Shown: positions 22,761 to 35,395, numbered from the stretch's first letter. The stretch is 64,000 nucleotides of DNA from Pseudocercospora fijiensis CIRAD86 (GCF_000340215.1 NW_006921537.1:4357646-4421645), one strand, 5' to 3'. Notes: generated by a model not told the origin, from the sequence alone. Numbers and translations are program-made.

Positions 22761-22786
22761 CAATAGGCAAATGAAATATCTATCTA

Positions 22787-22805
22787 TCTATATAAGTTGT
22801 CTATA
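22787..22805. repeat. 19-bp target-site duplication, right copy
   Basis: Exact match to 18319-18337. The first bases overlap the ATCT tail, so the true duplication may be 2-4 bp shorter. Confidence 0.9.
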
Positions 22806-23046
22806 GGCCCTATATAATACCTATAGGCCTAGCTAGCCTATAGCTTAAACAGCTAGCTAGCTAGGTTACAACTCGAATAGCTAGCTAGGTAGGTAGTAGC
22901 TCGAAATTCGAATAGCCTCGCTAGTCGCAGCCTTAAATTGTGTCGCTAGTCGTAGCCCTAAATAGCTTCCGAGTCGCTACGCTAAAATAAAATAAAGGAT
23001 ATATAGGCTAACCTAAAGTCTTACTTCTAGACCTATAGCCTACTAT

Positions 23047-24903
23047 TAGACCCCGTAGTAGTTCGGTTTGCGAACTACAAAACGTATATAGTTTGGTTTC
23101 TTAGCGGCAAAGCAGCTTCCTAGTTCTAGTTTAGTTTTTTCAAACTATATAGATTCCTAGCTAGAACTAGAGACTATATTAGTTTCACTATAAGGATACT
23201 CTTATTCGACTGCCGGCTACGATTGCCGGCTATACTAGAGACTGTATTAGTTTTAACTATTATATAGGCGAGTTTTAGTATTAATCTCTATTAGAGTATT
23301 TCCTAGGGCTATAAGAAGATACTAGTTGTTCCTATCGATCTTATATATCTTCACGTATTTAGATAGTTAGGTAAATCCGGAATACGGACTACTATAGCCG
23401 GTAGGAATATTAAGAGTATTATATACGTATCTAATAAGAGTAAAGCAGCTTAGCTAGATTTAATAAGATAGGAGTCTTCTAGCCTAGGAGTACTATAGAT
23501 AGTTATTCGACAACCGGCTACTATTACGGGCTATAATAGTAACTAGGTTATATTTACTACGCTCGCGGTTGCCTTAATAATAGCTCTTAACGTTACTAGG
23601 TCGTAGTTGCCGTTACTAGGGCGTAGTTGCCGTTACTAGGGCTTAGTTGCCGTAGTTATAAAAGCTTACCTATATAACGTTAGATAGGGGGCAACAATTA
23701 GGGCTTCGCGATATTCTTCTACCTTTTAACTTCTTCTTTCTCTATACCTATACCTATAATAACTACTATACGCTACGCCCCCGCCTCTCCCCCTTTTTAA
23801 AAATAGTAAAAAAGAAGCGCGCCGCGCGCTAGATAGAAGATAGAACTAAGGACCGCGAGTTTATTTTACCTAAGTATCTAAGAGAAAAGCGTAAGACTAA
23901 AGGGGAGGACTCTACGGAGAAGAATTCCGTACGAGACTACGAGAGAAAGGAGAAGATAGATAAGGATAAGAGATCGAAGAATAAAAGAAGAAAGGCGCGG
24001 AATAAGGCATTTTATCGATAGCTAGCGCCTATAGAAAAAAGTAAAGGTTAGAATAAGAAGACAATCTAAGAGAAGGCTTAGAGTAGGAAGGAATTATATC
24101 TAGTTTTCGAGCGTAACTTTCTAATAGCGTAAGTTAATATAGCTAGTACCTATAGCTAGTAGCTATAGCTAGCATCCTTTTCTTTAAGACGTTAACTAAT
24201 AGTATTTAGACCTACTACCGCTACCTCTATCGATATAATCGGTAGTAACGGGGATATTTATATAGCCGAGAATAATATAACTAGAGTTTAGAATACCGCG
24301 AAACAGCTTAATACTACGAATAAAGGGACTAAAAAAATAAGGAGATACTAGACGTCGATCTAGTAATAGGTATAGTCTTAGAGCCTAACGCTATAGACGA
24401 TAAGCGCTAGGAGTAGATCGAGTATAGTTAAAGAGACGAGATACTAGTAAAGGGCTAAGGTATAAGTCCTATTAATCTAGAACCTTATCGCTAAAGCTAC
24501 TACAAAAAGCTAGCGAGGATTAGAATCGAGACTAGTCGTCTTTGTACCCTCGAAATAGAGTAGAAATTTCTTTATTAGTATTAGAGCGATGCCTTTACGT
24601 CTATAAAAGCAAAGTAGGTTGCGATTAATATAATAGAAGCTAGGTATCTAGGGACGGCGGAGGAGCTACTAAAGGAGAAAAGGGTATAGGTAAGCATTCT
24701 ATACTCGGTATATATAGCCGCTATTCGTAGCCGGCAGATACTAATAGCCAAATAGAAAGCGGTTTCCGAGGGTAGAGTACTACTACTATATAGAATCCGG
24801 ACTTTAGTAGAGAGGACCTATATCCGGAATATAAGCTACTAGTAGGATAGTTTAGCGTTAGAATTCTCTAAATCTCTATATAAGCCTCCGAAGGGTTACC
24901 TAT
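23047..24903 (+). mobile_element. Repeat family D, copy D1, left part
   Basis: Aligns along its length with D2 (42852 onward), both starting TAGACCCCGTAGTAGTTCGG. It carries a basic, Lys/Arg-rich reading frame: REFILPKYLREKRKTKGE near 23850, then ERKEKIDKDKRSKNKRRK near 23945. The frame continues with RIP stops into a C-terminal part resumed at 31978 after a 7.1-kb insertion. I do not recognise the protein. The near-identical ends and a possible 8-bp duplication around D2 hint at a DNA transposon, but no transposase motif was found. Confidence 0.65.
23058..23078. other. Perfect 8-bp hairpin near the D1 terminus
   Basis: GTAGTTCG-GTTTG-CGAACTAC forms a perfect 8-bp stem with a 5-base loop, 11 bp from the start of D1. 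The identical hairpin is at 42863-42883 in D2. Conservation of both arms in a RIP-scarred repeat partly reflects the absence of CA/TG within the arms. Confidence 0.7.
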
Positions 24904-25289
<386 letters not shown>

Positions 25290-25329
25290 TTAGAGCGGAA
25301 GGTATAGCTCTTAATCTATATCTAATAAC

Positions 25330-27550
25330 TACTTAGCGGGTATAAGTTTACTAGTTATTACTATCGACTCGAGCGGGGAAGGCTACGGCGAGATACTAAT
25401 ATAGTATAATCGTAAAGAGCTATCCTTACGTTACCCTATATAGTACGACTTAGGTCTATAGAAACTAATCGAGGCCCGATATAATGCTAGTAAGCGAGAG
25501 TGCCTTAGAGTCTATAAGGCTCTTAAGAAGTTTCTACCTTAGCTTTTTATAGTGTTCTTTCGCTTAGAGGTCGACGCTTAGATACTAGTCTATTAACTTA
25601 ACTGTATAGCCTCCGACCTACCTAACTCTACGATAGCTTAGTAGGTTGCCTAGATCTATTTGTTTAATTTCGACGTCTTCTATATACCTAGTAAGAAGCA
25701 CTCTAGACTAGATAGCCTTTCTAGGAGACCTACTATAAAAGAGGACATCGCCGAGATAATAGAAGAAGAGGATATCTACGCGGTTAATAACCGTACCTTC
25801 TTTACTGCCTTCTATATTAATACTATACTAGTTATTACTAGGTCTACTACCGATAACTAACCTAGTAAGTAACTCGACGGCTAACCTAATAAGTAACCCG
25901 ACGAGTAACCTAACGAGTAGCCTAAGGGTCGCCCCGAAGAAGACCCTACTACTAATAGCGATAACTAGGCTAATACTAAGGCGGATAAACTAGATAGGGA
26001 TAATATCCTTAAAAGGGTCTACCCCGAGGACTCCTATTATATCGCCTACTCCCTAACCTATACGAAGAAAGTACCTAGTCTATTAAAGAGCTAATACTGT
26101 CGTATTATTCGCTAGTCTCGGAGGTTCCTTATTAAGGATCGTATCCTTTAGCGATAGGCTATAACTAATGTACCCCTCTAGCGTATTATTAATAATCTAG
26201 CAGCTCGATAAGAAATCCTTCGTATAGTTTACGACGAGCTTAGCTACCGGGCGGTAGAGGGCACTTTTAACGTCCTTCGTCGGCGATACTAGTAGAATAG
26301 CGTATAGGCTAATGTCTCTCGCTACTATAAGAGCTGTCCTAAGTGCAACTTTAGGAATAGCTACCGCCGACTAGGAGAGCTACGTATTCCTACTGCCTAA
26401 TTAGTTAGGGAATAATAGTATAGCGATAGGGTCTATCTTAGTAGTAATAATAGCTTATATATTATTCGAGACGGTCTTTCTCGATAGCCGGAGGCCTATT
26501 ATTACTATAAGGGCTACGGTACTATTAATGCCTATAATATAGCTATCTTCCTATTTAAGGACCTATTCTATAGATAGGGTTCGCCCTATAAGATTATCTT
26601 ATATAACGCTACGACTAATATAGCCAAAGAAGTTTAAGCGCTACTTGCTTTCTATAGAGCGAAGAACGTTCGTATATCCTCGTACTATACCTAATCTAAT
26701 ACTATTATTAAGCGCGGCTATCGGTTATTTATTAATGCCCTATCTAAGTTAACTAATTGTAGGGACAGATTAGTTACTATCTCTATCTATATCTTAGCCC
26801 TTCTCTAGGCGGACTGAATAACTATTATCGATACGACTAGACTTATACTAGTAGAGCTTATAATTAGGAGTAATAGCATTTACGACTAGGGGTCTATTCG
26901 TACTAGAGCGAATATTCTTACCCTACGAGCTAAAGCTCTTAAGGAGATATCTACGACTTCTTAAGAGGGCCTTACTCGATAACGTCGCCTTTATAAAGAG
27001 GGTAAGTAGTATTTCGACGACTATAATACTATTAATTAGGAACCTCTAAAGGTTAGCGATATAGTTCTCTTCTACCGGTCGGAGCTAGAATATAGTTACT
27101 TCTATAAGTTAGCCTTTAAATAGAAGGGCCCTTATAGAGTTAAGGAGGTCCTTTACAACGGTTCTATATAACTTCTTTAGGAGCTTAATAGTACTACCTT
27201 GAAATATACCTACCCTCGGGCTAACCTAAAGAAGATCGGTAAATTACGAGAGCCTACCTACTCTCCCCTAACCGAGGAGGAAGTTAGTACCTCTATAGAC
27301 CCTCTACCGACCTTAGATGCCTATCGAAAGGAGGATCCTACTACTATTAGAGATCCTATTCTGCCTAACAACTGTGCGTATTCCCAGATTCGTCTTAGTA
27401 AGCTATTAGAGATAACTTAAGAATAAAGGGAGGGTTATATATAGGTTAACTACGTAAAGAGTACTTCTAATATTAATTCCGATAGTGAACTAGACTTCTA
27501 GCTATCTAACTCTAACTCCGAGGAGTATAACTAGTCTAGCGACGAAGACC
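25330..27550 (+). pseudogene. Gypsy-type RNase H-integrase, 5'-truncated pol of element E
   Basis: The frame begins in the RNase H region (LLVITIDSSGEGYGEIL, about 25345) and continues with GL-KLIEARYNASKRECLRVY. It ends its connection with FDVFYIPSKKHSRLDSLSRR (about 25668), the typical link to integrase. A zinc-binding CPKCNFRNSYRR lies near 26338. The core shows KIILYNATTNIAKEVQALL (about 26550), with the second catalytic Asp as Asn, and NTIIKRGYRLFINALSK (about 26700), with the catalytic Glu as Lys. An acidic Ser-rich tail ends near 27550. Only RIP-type stops interrupt it. RT, protease and gag are absent upstream because the 5' LTR lies immediately before it. Confidence 0.8.
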
Positions 27551-28685
27551 GCTAACAATTATAGGTATTAGACGACCCTAAGACTAATTAATTACTTGTT
27601 CTTCCCTCCCTCTACTACGCTACTTTCCTTGCTTCTATTAACTATTCTCCGCGCTATTAATATAGTGCTACTTTGTAGCTTTAGTCCTTACTACTCTATT
27701 ATCTATTCCCGCTAATATTAATACTAGTTATTGCTTTTGTTTTTTTATTACTTGTTTTCTTTTGCTTTTACTTATTACCTGCGATTAATGTTACTATAAC
27801 TTTATTCCTTTTGCTTTTCCTTAGAAGGGACTATACGAGGTATAACTTCCTAATAATACTCCGGGGGTAGTATTAGGAAGCTAGCCGAACCTAACCCCCC
27901 TATCCTACTAGGACTACGTCCCTCTAGTTTCCTAGTCTCTAGCAACTACCCTTAGGTAGTAATAATAATAAGATACTCCGCTAGAGAAGACTATTCCTAC
28001 TCTAATTAGTATTAGTTATATAGGATACTAAGAAAGGGAGGTTCCCTCTCCCTTCCTAGCGCTTAGATAGATGTAGTAACCTAGGCCTATAGCCTCTAAG
28101 AATAGGGACCTTAGGCTATTAAGCTTAGTATCTAGAAGAAAGAGAAAGAAGGTAAACGTACGGACTATATTTACGTACTCGCTACTATAAAAGGTAATAC
28201 TATATCTATAACGGTAGTACTATAGGCTAATATATTAATAAATCGGCTACGCTAGGCCTAGGCGACTTGCTCCTCGTTACTAAGTATCTCTAGAGAGAAG
28301 CGAATACTACCCCGGGGGTATTATTAGTCCCGCTAGCCTTAGTAGTATAGATTTCTGCTAGGGACTCGAATTAACTAATTACATTTCGAGTACGCGAGAA
28401 TCTACGAAGACTAGAGGTTAATAAAGGCGCGTATTTACTACTAGTAATTAGCTTAGAGCTAGATCGATTTTTAAACTTTACCCTACCCTAATAATAAAGA
28501 AGTCTCGTATATAGCTTTACTTTTAAGACTTATATAAAGCCGTTATCTGTTTGCTTTACTAGCGTAGGATATATAGACTACGTTACCTTCCTACCCTATT
28601 TAAGGCGAGCCTCCTAAGCTCTTCCTTCTACTTAAATACTAACTAACTCGCTACCGCCTAACTACCCCCCCTTCTATCTAAACCT
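27551..28685. other. Noncoding spacer with two G-rich LTR-start-like junctions
   Basis: No convincing frame. Two plus-strand motifs, ATACTCCGGGGGTAGTATTA (27855-27874) and ATACTACCCCGGGGGTATTA (28304-28323), look like polypurine tract plus LTR start and resemble the junction near 4352. Downstream of the second, TATATAAAGCC (about 28533) and TATTTAAGGCGAGCC (about 28598) look like promoter elements. The region may hold fragments of other gypsy LTRs fused into element E. Confidence 0.4.
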
Positions 28686-29876
28686 ATTAACTATTATTAA
28701 TAAGTAACGAATACGTTTTACAAACTCGTTTCTAACCTATTTCCGCTTCGGTTAACTAGATATCTTCTAGCGCCCTAAACCCGCTAGGCGCTAGTAGTAG
28801 CGGCGACCTACCGACTCTTTTTAATCTAAACCCAGCTATACTAGTACTAATCGAAGCCCCCTCCGATAGCGCCTTAGTTGCTATAACTAGCCTCGAGTAC
28901 TATATTTAGATCGTTACCGCAATCGACGACTCCTAAAAGAAGATCGAGAACGCTCGTACCCTACTACGCGTTATTAATAGAGATATTAAGAAGGCCGCTA
29001 TCTTAGTGTCGTATAATATAAACAACTTGCGCTAGTCTATCGGTAAGCGCAACTTTAAGCGTAACGTTCTTTAGGATATAGAGCTTTATTAAGCCTTTCC
29101 TATCGTCTATAGCCTCGAGATAGCTAGTACTACGATTCCTATATACTTTACGAATCTCAATTAAGCCTTCGAGTATTAGGGAGGTCTAAGTAGTCTCCTA
29201 AAGAGCCTTATTAACTTCGCCTACGACAGATAAGAGCGTACTAAGTAGGTCGCTTCGTTCGTTAATAAAAACCTAGTCTGTCGCGAAGGAGCTAAGTATC
29301 TTTTCTATACTATAATCTATCGAGTCTCTACCGCTAGTAAGAAGTAGGGTAAGTAGTTAGTTAATCTGTCCTTTATACTTAACGACTTTACGATAGCCTA
29401 CTAAAAGGGATATAAGGATATTATTGCCGAGGTAGATTAAGACGCCTAGTCTACTAAAGATCTACTAAAAGAGAAGGGCTATCGTATTAATAGTATAGGT
29501 TTTATTATTAAAGGTTAAGAGGCTCCTATCGTAGATGTTCTTAAGCGTAAGGTTCTTCGCCTAGAAATAGAGGCCGATACGGCTACTAGTCTAGCGCTCG
29601 CTATAGAGATATAGGTATAAGATCGTCGCTCGACCCGTAACTATAAGGTTCCTTAAAAAGTTTAAGAAGAGCGCGCTAAGGCCGAAATAGCGCGTTAGAA
29701 AGCACTATAGGCTCGCTAGGCATTCTAGAAGGCTACTAAGAAGTCTACTATACCTTCTAGCGCTAACTAGGGCGACTCGGATATTAATATACTAGATACG
29801 CTACTAGAAGATACTTCTCCTCCGAAGGATCTTTTAGTAAGCGTAGGTATAGAGGCCTCTCGCCGATACTATTAAC
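28686..29876 (+). pseudogene. Unknown frame X1 of element E, about 395 codons
   Basis: A single frame with natural-looking, helical composition and only TAG/TAA interruptions. Segments include NEYVLQTRF near 28709, LVAITSLEYYIQIVTAID near 28875, KKIENARTLLRVINRDIKKA near 28940, and a charged coiled-coil-like region VQDRRSTRNYKVP near 29617. I recognise no domain. A Gag-like or accessory role is possible by position, but it lies downstream of integrase rather than upstream. It ends near a shift into the -1 frame of X2. Confidence 0.5.
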
Positions 29877-31486
29877 TAAGAATATTTATAGTTCTTATAA
29901 GGGCGACTCTATTACGTATCTTATTACTAAGATTAATATAGTCCCTAAGGCCGATATAGGGAAAGCCTCTACCGCTCTATCTATCTATTAGTAGTACGAC
30001 GACCTTAGCAAGCTAGGTAAAGAGCCGTTTACTATATATACTAACTATATTAAGAAGGCCGCTAAGGTCTATAGTCTCTATACTAGTACTAAGACGAGTA
30101 TTCTTATTAGCCGCCTATTAAAGATTAGACGTAAAGTCGCTAATTAGGATACCTTTACGGCCCTTAAGGCTAATTAGCCTATACTAACTAGTTTGCTAGA
30201 CGTCCTATTGCCGCCTAAACTCCCTAGGACTCTACGTATTTAACGCTACTAGTACTATTACTCGCAATCGTACGCTAACTAATCGTTAGAGTAAGTTAGT
30301 CGCTAGTATTCTCGGCTAAGGCACCTCCTTCGATTGCTTTCGTTAGACTAGTAAATTAGTAGTAATACTACCTTCCCTCGAGTCTTCGGTTAGTTATAAG
30401 CCCCTCGCGGAGTATAACTTCCTCTCCTTATCGACCTAATATAGAAGGAGTTTAAAATATAATTTTAGTATATACGTAAGCTACCTAAGTCTAAGTAAGA
30501 AGGCCGTAATACCCTTTAAACTTATAGTATAAGCAACTAAATCGTCCGCTAGTACCCTGCCTTATAGCTCTTAGCCGTTACCCTTCGACCTAATTACGTA
30601 TACGAGCTTATCTCCGTCCCTAAGCCTACTAAGTTCTTTAAGATAGGCGAAGGTAGTTACGAGAACTGCCCTACTAAGGAGTCTACTTATCTCGGATAAG
30701 ACGTAGTTAAGCTCGTAGCTAGCGAAGGTGCTAATCGCCTACGTATTAAGGTCTACCTTATATCTAAGAATAAGACTAGCTGCTCTATATATAATCTAGA
30801 GGTCTTTACGAACTAGGTTAAGAAGCTTAAGGGCCGTAGCCTAGTTCTACTAAGCAAGATCGGTAAGCTTACTAACAAGTACCTTACTGTTAACGATCTC
30901 GAGTATATATTCGATAGTTAGCCTAATAACGGTAAATAGTAGGAAGCGGAGTAGATGCTTAACCCTCTAAAGGAATACGAAGTCTCTATTTAGATACTAT
31001 ACCTTCTATATAGTAATCTAAAGGCTAAGAGCGACCGTATATTAATCGACCTAGGCTACTCTCGCGTCGTTAACGGCACTAATATTAAGGGCTACGACAA
31101 CTTAACCGTCTCTAAGGTTACTAAGGCTTACCGCAATCTAACCGCTCTTCTAGGTTTAAATACCTTTGTACTATTCGCTTTCCCTACGGCTATCTTAGTC
31201 GAAGGCCTTAGTTGTATTTCCGATACCCTAGTCGATAGAATTCCTTAGTTAAGTTACGTTGTTTAGAATAAAGTTAAACAAATCCTCTAGTTTAGTAAGG
31301 AGGAACTTAAGGAATATCTACGCGAGTAGGAGAAGGCTATATAGGACAAAGCTACTAATCTCCTCGTTAATTAAGCTTACTACGAGGCCGAGTACTTCGG
31401 TGCTAATACCTACGTAGGAGATCTTAAGAACCGACTAGCTAATAAGGTTATTGCAAGTAAGGATTACGTTATATTAAAGTAATAGT
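29872..31486 (+). pseudogene. Unknown frame X2 of element E, about 538 codons
   Basis: Begins as NIYSSYKGDSITYLITKIN (29881), in a different frame from X1. It stays in one frame past 31400, with stretches such as FFKIGEGSYENCPTKE near 30634, KGYDNLTVSKVTKAYRNLTA near 31090 and YEAEYFGANTYVGDLKNRLA near 31382. It ends at tandem TAA TAG (31481-31486), which could be the native stop. No family recognised. The X1/X2 overlap could be a programmed frameshift, as between gag and pol, or an indel after insertion. Confidence 0.5.
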
Positions 31487-31677
31487 AAGTCGGCGTAGTA
31501 GATTAGTTGCTTATATAATTGTTTTTATATATTAATAGTATCTAGGAACAATGTTACCCTAGTGGTATTACTACGGAGTTTCTAAAAATAGCCTTAGCTA
31601 AGAGCGTTAAGGTAACGGATAATATATAACTGTTTGTTTGTTTTAAGCGCGTAATATAAAACGTATCTAGTTAGATA

Positions 31678-31694
31678 CGAAAAAAGAGAGGGAT
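31678..31694 (+). other. Polypurine tract of element E
   Basis: CGAAAAAAGAGAGGGA directly precedes the 3' LTR start TATTAGCTAG. Position and composition are those of a plus-strand primer. Confidence 0.8.
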
Positions 31695-31977
31695 ATTAGC
31701 TAGTAACCGGCTCTATACCCTTAGGCTAGGGATTAAGCCTATAAAAGAGGCCTCCTTCTATACGATAGATAGATTAATTAACCTCGTATAGTATACTATT
31801 TATATTACACTTCTATAGTGCCTATATTATAGGGCTCTAGTTACTAGCCTAAGCGATATGTTTGTTATCCTTCCTTGCTAAACATAGCTGCCTATATTAT
31901 TATAGGTTATATTACCCTCGGTTACCTATACTACCACTACTAGTAGCAGTAGTAGCAGTAGTAGTTTCCGTCCTTTA
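31695..31977 (+). repeat. 3' LTR of element E
   Basis: 283 bp, direct repeat of 24904-25289. Differences include CA/TA exchanges (for example TATTACACTTC here, TATTATACTTC in the 5' LTR). The right flank resumes D1 sequence. Confidence 0.87.
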
Positions 31978-32306
31978 CTATTTTAGCGATACGGCTTTAT
32001 CTCGACTACTCCGTAGGTACCCGAAGAAGCTCGAGCGCTCTTTAAGGTCTTTACTAAGAAGCGGAAGGAGTTCGAGGACTAGGACTAGTTAATAGAGCTA
32101 TTAGTTAGTATTAGGTTTCGTAGTTAGACTCGGCCTAAGTATTTACTTATCGAGTATCTTATACCGAAAAAGGATAAATTAAGACTAAGAACGAGCTTAG
32201 ATTCGTTAGATATAGTAGCTCGATTCCGTTAGCAGGAGAGAGCCGCTATACAGAAGGCGAAATTTAGGTTATTAGGATAGCTAGGGTAGCTAGGAACGAA
32301 ATTCTA
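31978..32306 (+). mobile_element. Repeat family D, copy D1, right part
   Basis: Continues D1 after element E and aligns with 44400-44730 in D2. The frame reads EEARALFKVFTKKRKEFED near 32025, TRPKYLLIEYLIPKK near 32130, and RLRTSLDSLDIVARFR near 32190, ending in a Gly/Leu repeat (GQLGQLGTKF near 32280). No function recognised. Confidence 0.65.
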
Positions 32307-33119
32307 ATATTTTAGATAGGCATTTCGCTACGACCGGCTTTCTACTATCCTGCCTAAGGCACGATCTTAGTAAGAACGTTACTTCCTAAATACTAGCACG
32401 TATAATGCGATAGTAGTATACGCGTTTCAAATATATCTCAATATACGGATATAGTATATCGCAATATATAGGTATAGTATATCGCAATATATAGTTATAG
32501 TATATAGCAAGGTACGGGTATAGTATATCGCGGTAGTATAGTATCGTATTATTCGTATATTATAGTAGTATAGTATCGTATAGTAGAAAGAGTTTAGGTT
32601 AAACTACAAAATATAACGTTCTTTTATAGCGCTCCGCGTATTACTACCTACGTACGTACGTAACTTCTATACGTTTGTCTTATAAATAGGAAAGTAAGTA
32701 AAGTATATAAAGCAAACTGCGACCTTTCTAAAGGTTCTAATAATGCGAAAGGTAGCGGGCTTATTCGTATAGGACTTTACTTTACTAGCTAATTTAAAGC
32801 TACGAATATAATAGAAGTAATAGGGAGGGATGCTTATAACTAAAGCGCAAAATGCGAAATAGTAGAGTCGCAATTAGCGAATATATAACGTATAGACTAC
32901 GAGTATATAATAGTATAACCGTACGGAGTTAAGCGAATTTTAATAGCGCTATATCTAATTTATATCTTAGTAAGTTACTAAGATCGTACCTTAGGTAGGA
33001 TAGCGGAAAGCCGGTCGTAGCGGAATGCCGGTCTAAAATGTTAGTAGTTAGGCTAGCTAGGGTAGCTAGGATATAGAAAAAGGTAGGTAGCTAGTTACTA
33101 CCTAGTGCTAGAGGGTATA
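32307..33119. other. Gene-free TA-rich spacer
   Basis: Contains a minisatellite (32447-32540) and a 65-bp sequence (33048-33112) shared with 45443-45508. An open frame at 32667-32873 (minus) has no recognisable content and probably reflects composition. It may include the upstream part of the LTR of gypsy element B. Confidence 0.4.
32447..32540 (+). repeat. 23-24 bp tandem repeat, four units
   Basis: Units of GGTATAGTATATCGCAATAT plus 3-4 bases, with a few substitutions in units three and four. All units are TA-rich and CG-containing but lack CA/TG except in CGCAATAT. Confidence 0.85.
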
Positions 33120-33379
33120 TAAAAGGCATATAACCGGTTAAGTAAGGCTAGGGTCTTTATGCCTTAGGTAGGGCTTAGCGCTTAGCGTTAGCGTAACTTC
33201 CTAACCTTCGTCTCCCTCCTTTATAGACCTTATCGAATACTATACGCTCTTAACTATACTATCTACCTACTTACCTAACCTATATATATATAGTATTTAA
33301 TCTACCCTTTTAGGGCTATAGCTAGATAGTTAATTAATTAGAAATTACGGCTGTAAATTCGCACTAAAACTAGCCTCCT

Positions 33380-34700
33380 ACTAAAATAAGACTTATATAC
33401 TAAGACACTACTAATTCGACCGTACTAATTACTAACTTAGGCCTACTATACGGCCTATTTAACTAAGTTACTTAAGTATAGGCTAAAATAGATAACTATA
33501 ACAATAGTATAAATAAGGGCTTCGTTATAGGCTAACGGGATAGCTACCTACTATTTAGACTATCTAACCTCGGGCCTCTAGGGACCTGTTTGCGTAATAA
33601 ACTCTATACTCTCTAGCGAGAGAAGAAAGTCCGTAAAAACTTCGCGGCTATCTAACGCATTACGGCTAAGCTTAGTACGCCTATAGTAGAAGATCTAGTA
33701 CTATACTAAGGAAAGATGCTAAACTTAAGGACTCTACTATATTTAATAGCTCTAGTAGGAAGTAGTATAATAACTATATCCGTAACTATAAACCTAACTA
33801 GCGCAATATACTAAAAGCGCTATTAACTAAATACGCCTTAGTCGTCTACGCTATATAGTATATCGATAGCAACCCTAACAGAACCTAGGATAACTACTTT
33901 TATTCCCTTAGAGACCTATCTAAAATCGACTAGTAAACCTATAAGGATACTATACTAAACACGCTTAGCAACCCCTATTTAAGGCAATAGCGGGCTTAGA
34001 AACAATTCCTCTATACTAAATAGAAGCCTAATAAGACTGCTCGAGCCTTCTAAACCCGACTTAGGGCTATTAAGGACGACCTACTACCTAAGGATAATTC
34101 TACGTAGATTATAGAAATACGACCTAAATTTAGGTAGGAACTTACTCTTAAACTAGACCGCCGCTATGTGTTTAAGCAATACTATAGTCGCCTTTAATTT
34201 ATAGTCGAGCTTAACCTAGCTAAATAGGCTATATAGGCCTAGAAATAACTAGAATCGAAGATCCGGCCTAATAATAATAGCCGTAGCAACCGTAGAAGAG
34301 ATAGCTACTAGGGCAGAGCTAATAAGCCCGATAAGGATAGTAATAACAATATTAATAATAGCAACCCCTAGCTAGGTCGTAGCAACTACCGATCTAGGCT
34401 ATATCGAGGGAGTAATACCTAGCGTAGTAGGGGCCGTAGAAGAGGTAGATTCCCCTACTAATAAACTAAGCGGTTTGTACTTAGTGCTCTACTAACTAGC
34501 TTTAAGTGCTTTAATTGTAATAGTACTAGCTACTTACTTAGGGTATACGATAAGGCGAAGTACTAGGCTCGAATTAAGCGTACTACTACTAACTATAGAA
34601 GGAAGCTTATAGTAGCGAATACTACCCCTATAATAACCGGCCTTCCTAACTGCTCGAAAAAAGAATAAGCGCTATACTAACTATTAGCCTAGTACGGCGT
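33380..34700 (+). pseudogene. Gag of gypsy element B
   Basis: Capsid-like segment at about 33840-34210 (VVYAI-YIDSNPN, RTRLRAIKDDLLPKDNS with a stop in place of Gln, EIRPKFR-ELTLKLDRR) homologous to gag A. An Arg/Asn/Ser-rich linker follows at 34260-34450, then a CCHC knuckle at 34507-34548 reading C-F-N-C-N-S-T-S-Y-L-L-R-V-Y, with His and last Cys changed to Tyr. Stops are at Gln positions. The start codon was not located. Confidence 0.75.
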
Positions 34701-34729
34701 AAGACTATTAATATATAGCTAGCAATTAT

Positions 34730-35395
34730 ACGAGACTACCTTATTAGCGATACCTACGATAGCAATTATAAGACTACGGTTATACTAGATCTAGGAAGCT
34801 TAGTTAGTACCCTTATTAATTACCGTACTACTAAGTACCTAGATCTAAAGCAATTACCCCGAGCTAATATACTAATCCTTACTTAATTTAATTAGACTAG
34901 ATACGAGACCTATAGAGTATACTATATTAATATAGTCTTAAAGGATAATATTAGTAACGAGAGGATTCTAGATTTTACTACCTACGCTATCGATATATAC
35001 AACCTCTATTATAGAGCTACTATCGTGCTTAGTAATCCGGTAATAAAGCATTATACTATAAAAATAGACCTCGGCAGCTAATAATAGCGTTTTAGAATCG
35101 CTAGAAGGGAGGATATTAACTATATCGACTCTAGTAAATGCCCTAATAATACTAGGGTCCTATTATTAGTAATCTTATAGCTACTAACCTAACTACTAAT
35201 CTTCTTAAAGAGAAAGAGCTACCTAATAGTATAGAACCTAACTAGCTCGAGCGCATTCCCCTACTAATCCGAGAAACCTATATTTATATATTTAAGCACT
35301 ATCTAGCCGCTATACTTCCGCTATTAAAAGAGATAGATTATAAGATTAAAGTAATAGGAGGCAAGGAGGTTCCTTTTAGCCTACTATAAGAAAAT
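34730..35395 (+). pseudogene. Protease and start of RT, gypsy element B
   Basis: The protease frame near 34760 reads KTTVILDLGSLVSTLINYR, the retropepsin loop, better kept here (D-L-G-S) than in copy A (D-P-R-N). Downstream, about 35235-35390 reads RIPLLIRETYIYIFKHYLA and KVIGGKEVPFSLL, the N-terminal approach to RT, and then ends abruptly. Only two-fifths of a normal pol is present. Confidence 0.78.

Larger units (their letters stand above)
18338..22786 (+). mobile_element. Tad1-like LINE copy 2, both ends present, internally deleted
   Basis: Bounded by a 19-bp target duplication and ending in an ATCT repeat tail. It contains ORF1 (gag-like, zinc knuckles) and ORF2 (RT). Compared with copy 1, most of the endonuclease domain is absent. 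The ORF2 N-terminus runs straight into the SILDLYFILYQ block that ends the endonuclease in copy 1. At 4.45 kb it is accordingly shorter than an intact Tad1-type element would be. RIP is lighter than in the LTR elements. Confidence 0.92.
33120..35395 (+). mobile_element. Ty3/gypsy element B, plus strand, truncated in RT
   Basis: Related to chromovirus A: leader, gag, protease and the first RT residues align with 10145-7550 of A in the opposite orientation. Sequence similarity stops at about 35395, within the N-terminal part of RT just after GGKEVPFSLL. The rest of pol and the 3' LTR are missing. Confidence 0.82.

Noticed and set aside
32667..32873. 68-codon minus-strand open frame rich in Tyr/Phe
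   Set aside because: No recognisable content; lies in TA-rich spacer or LTR sequence upstream of gypsy element B.
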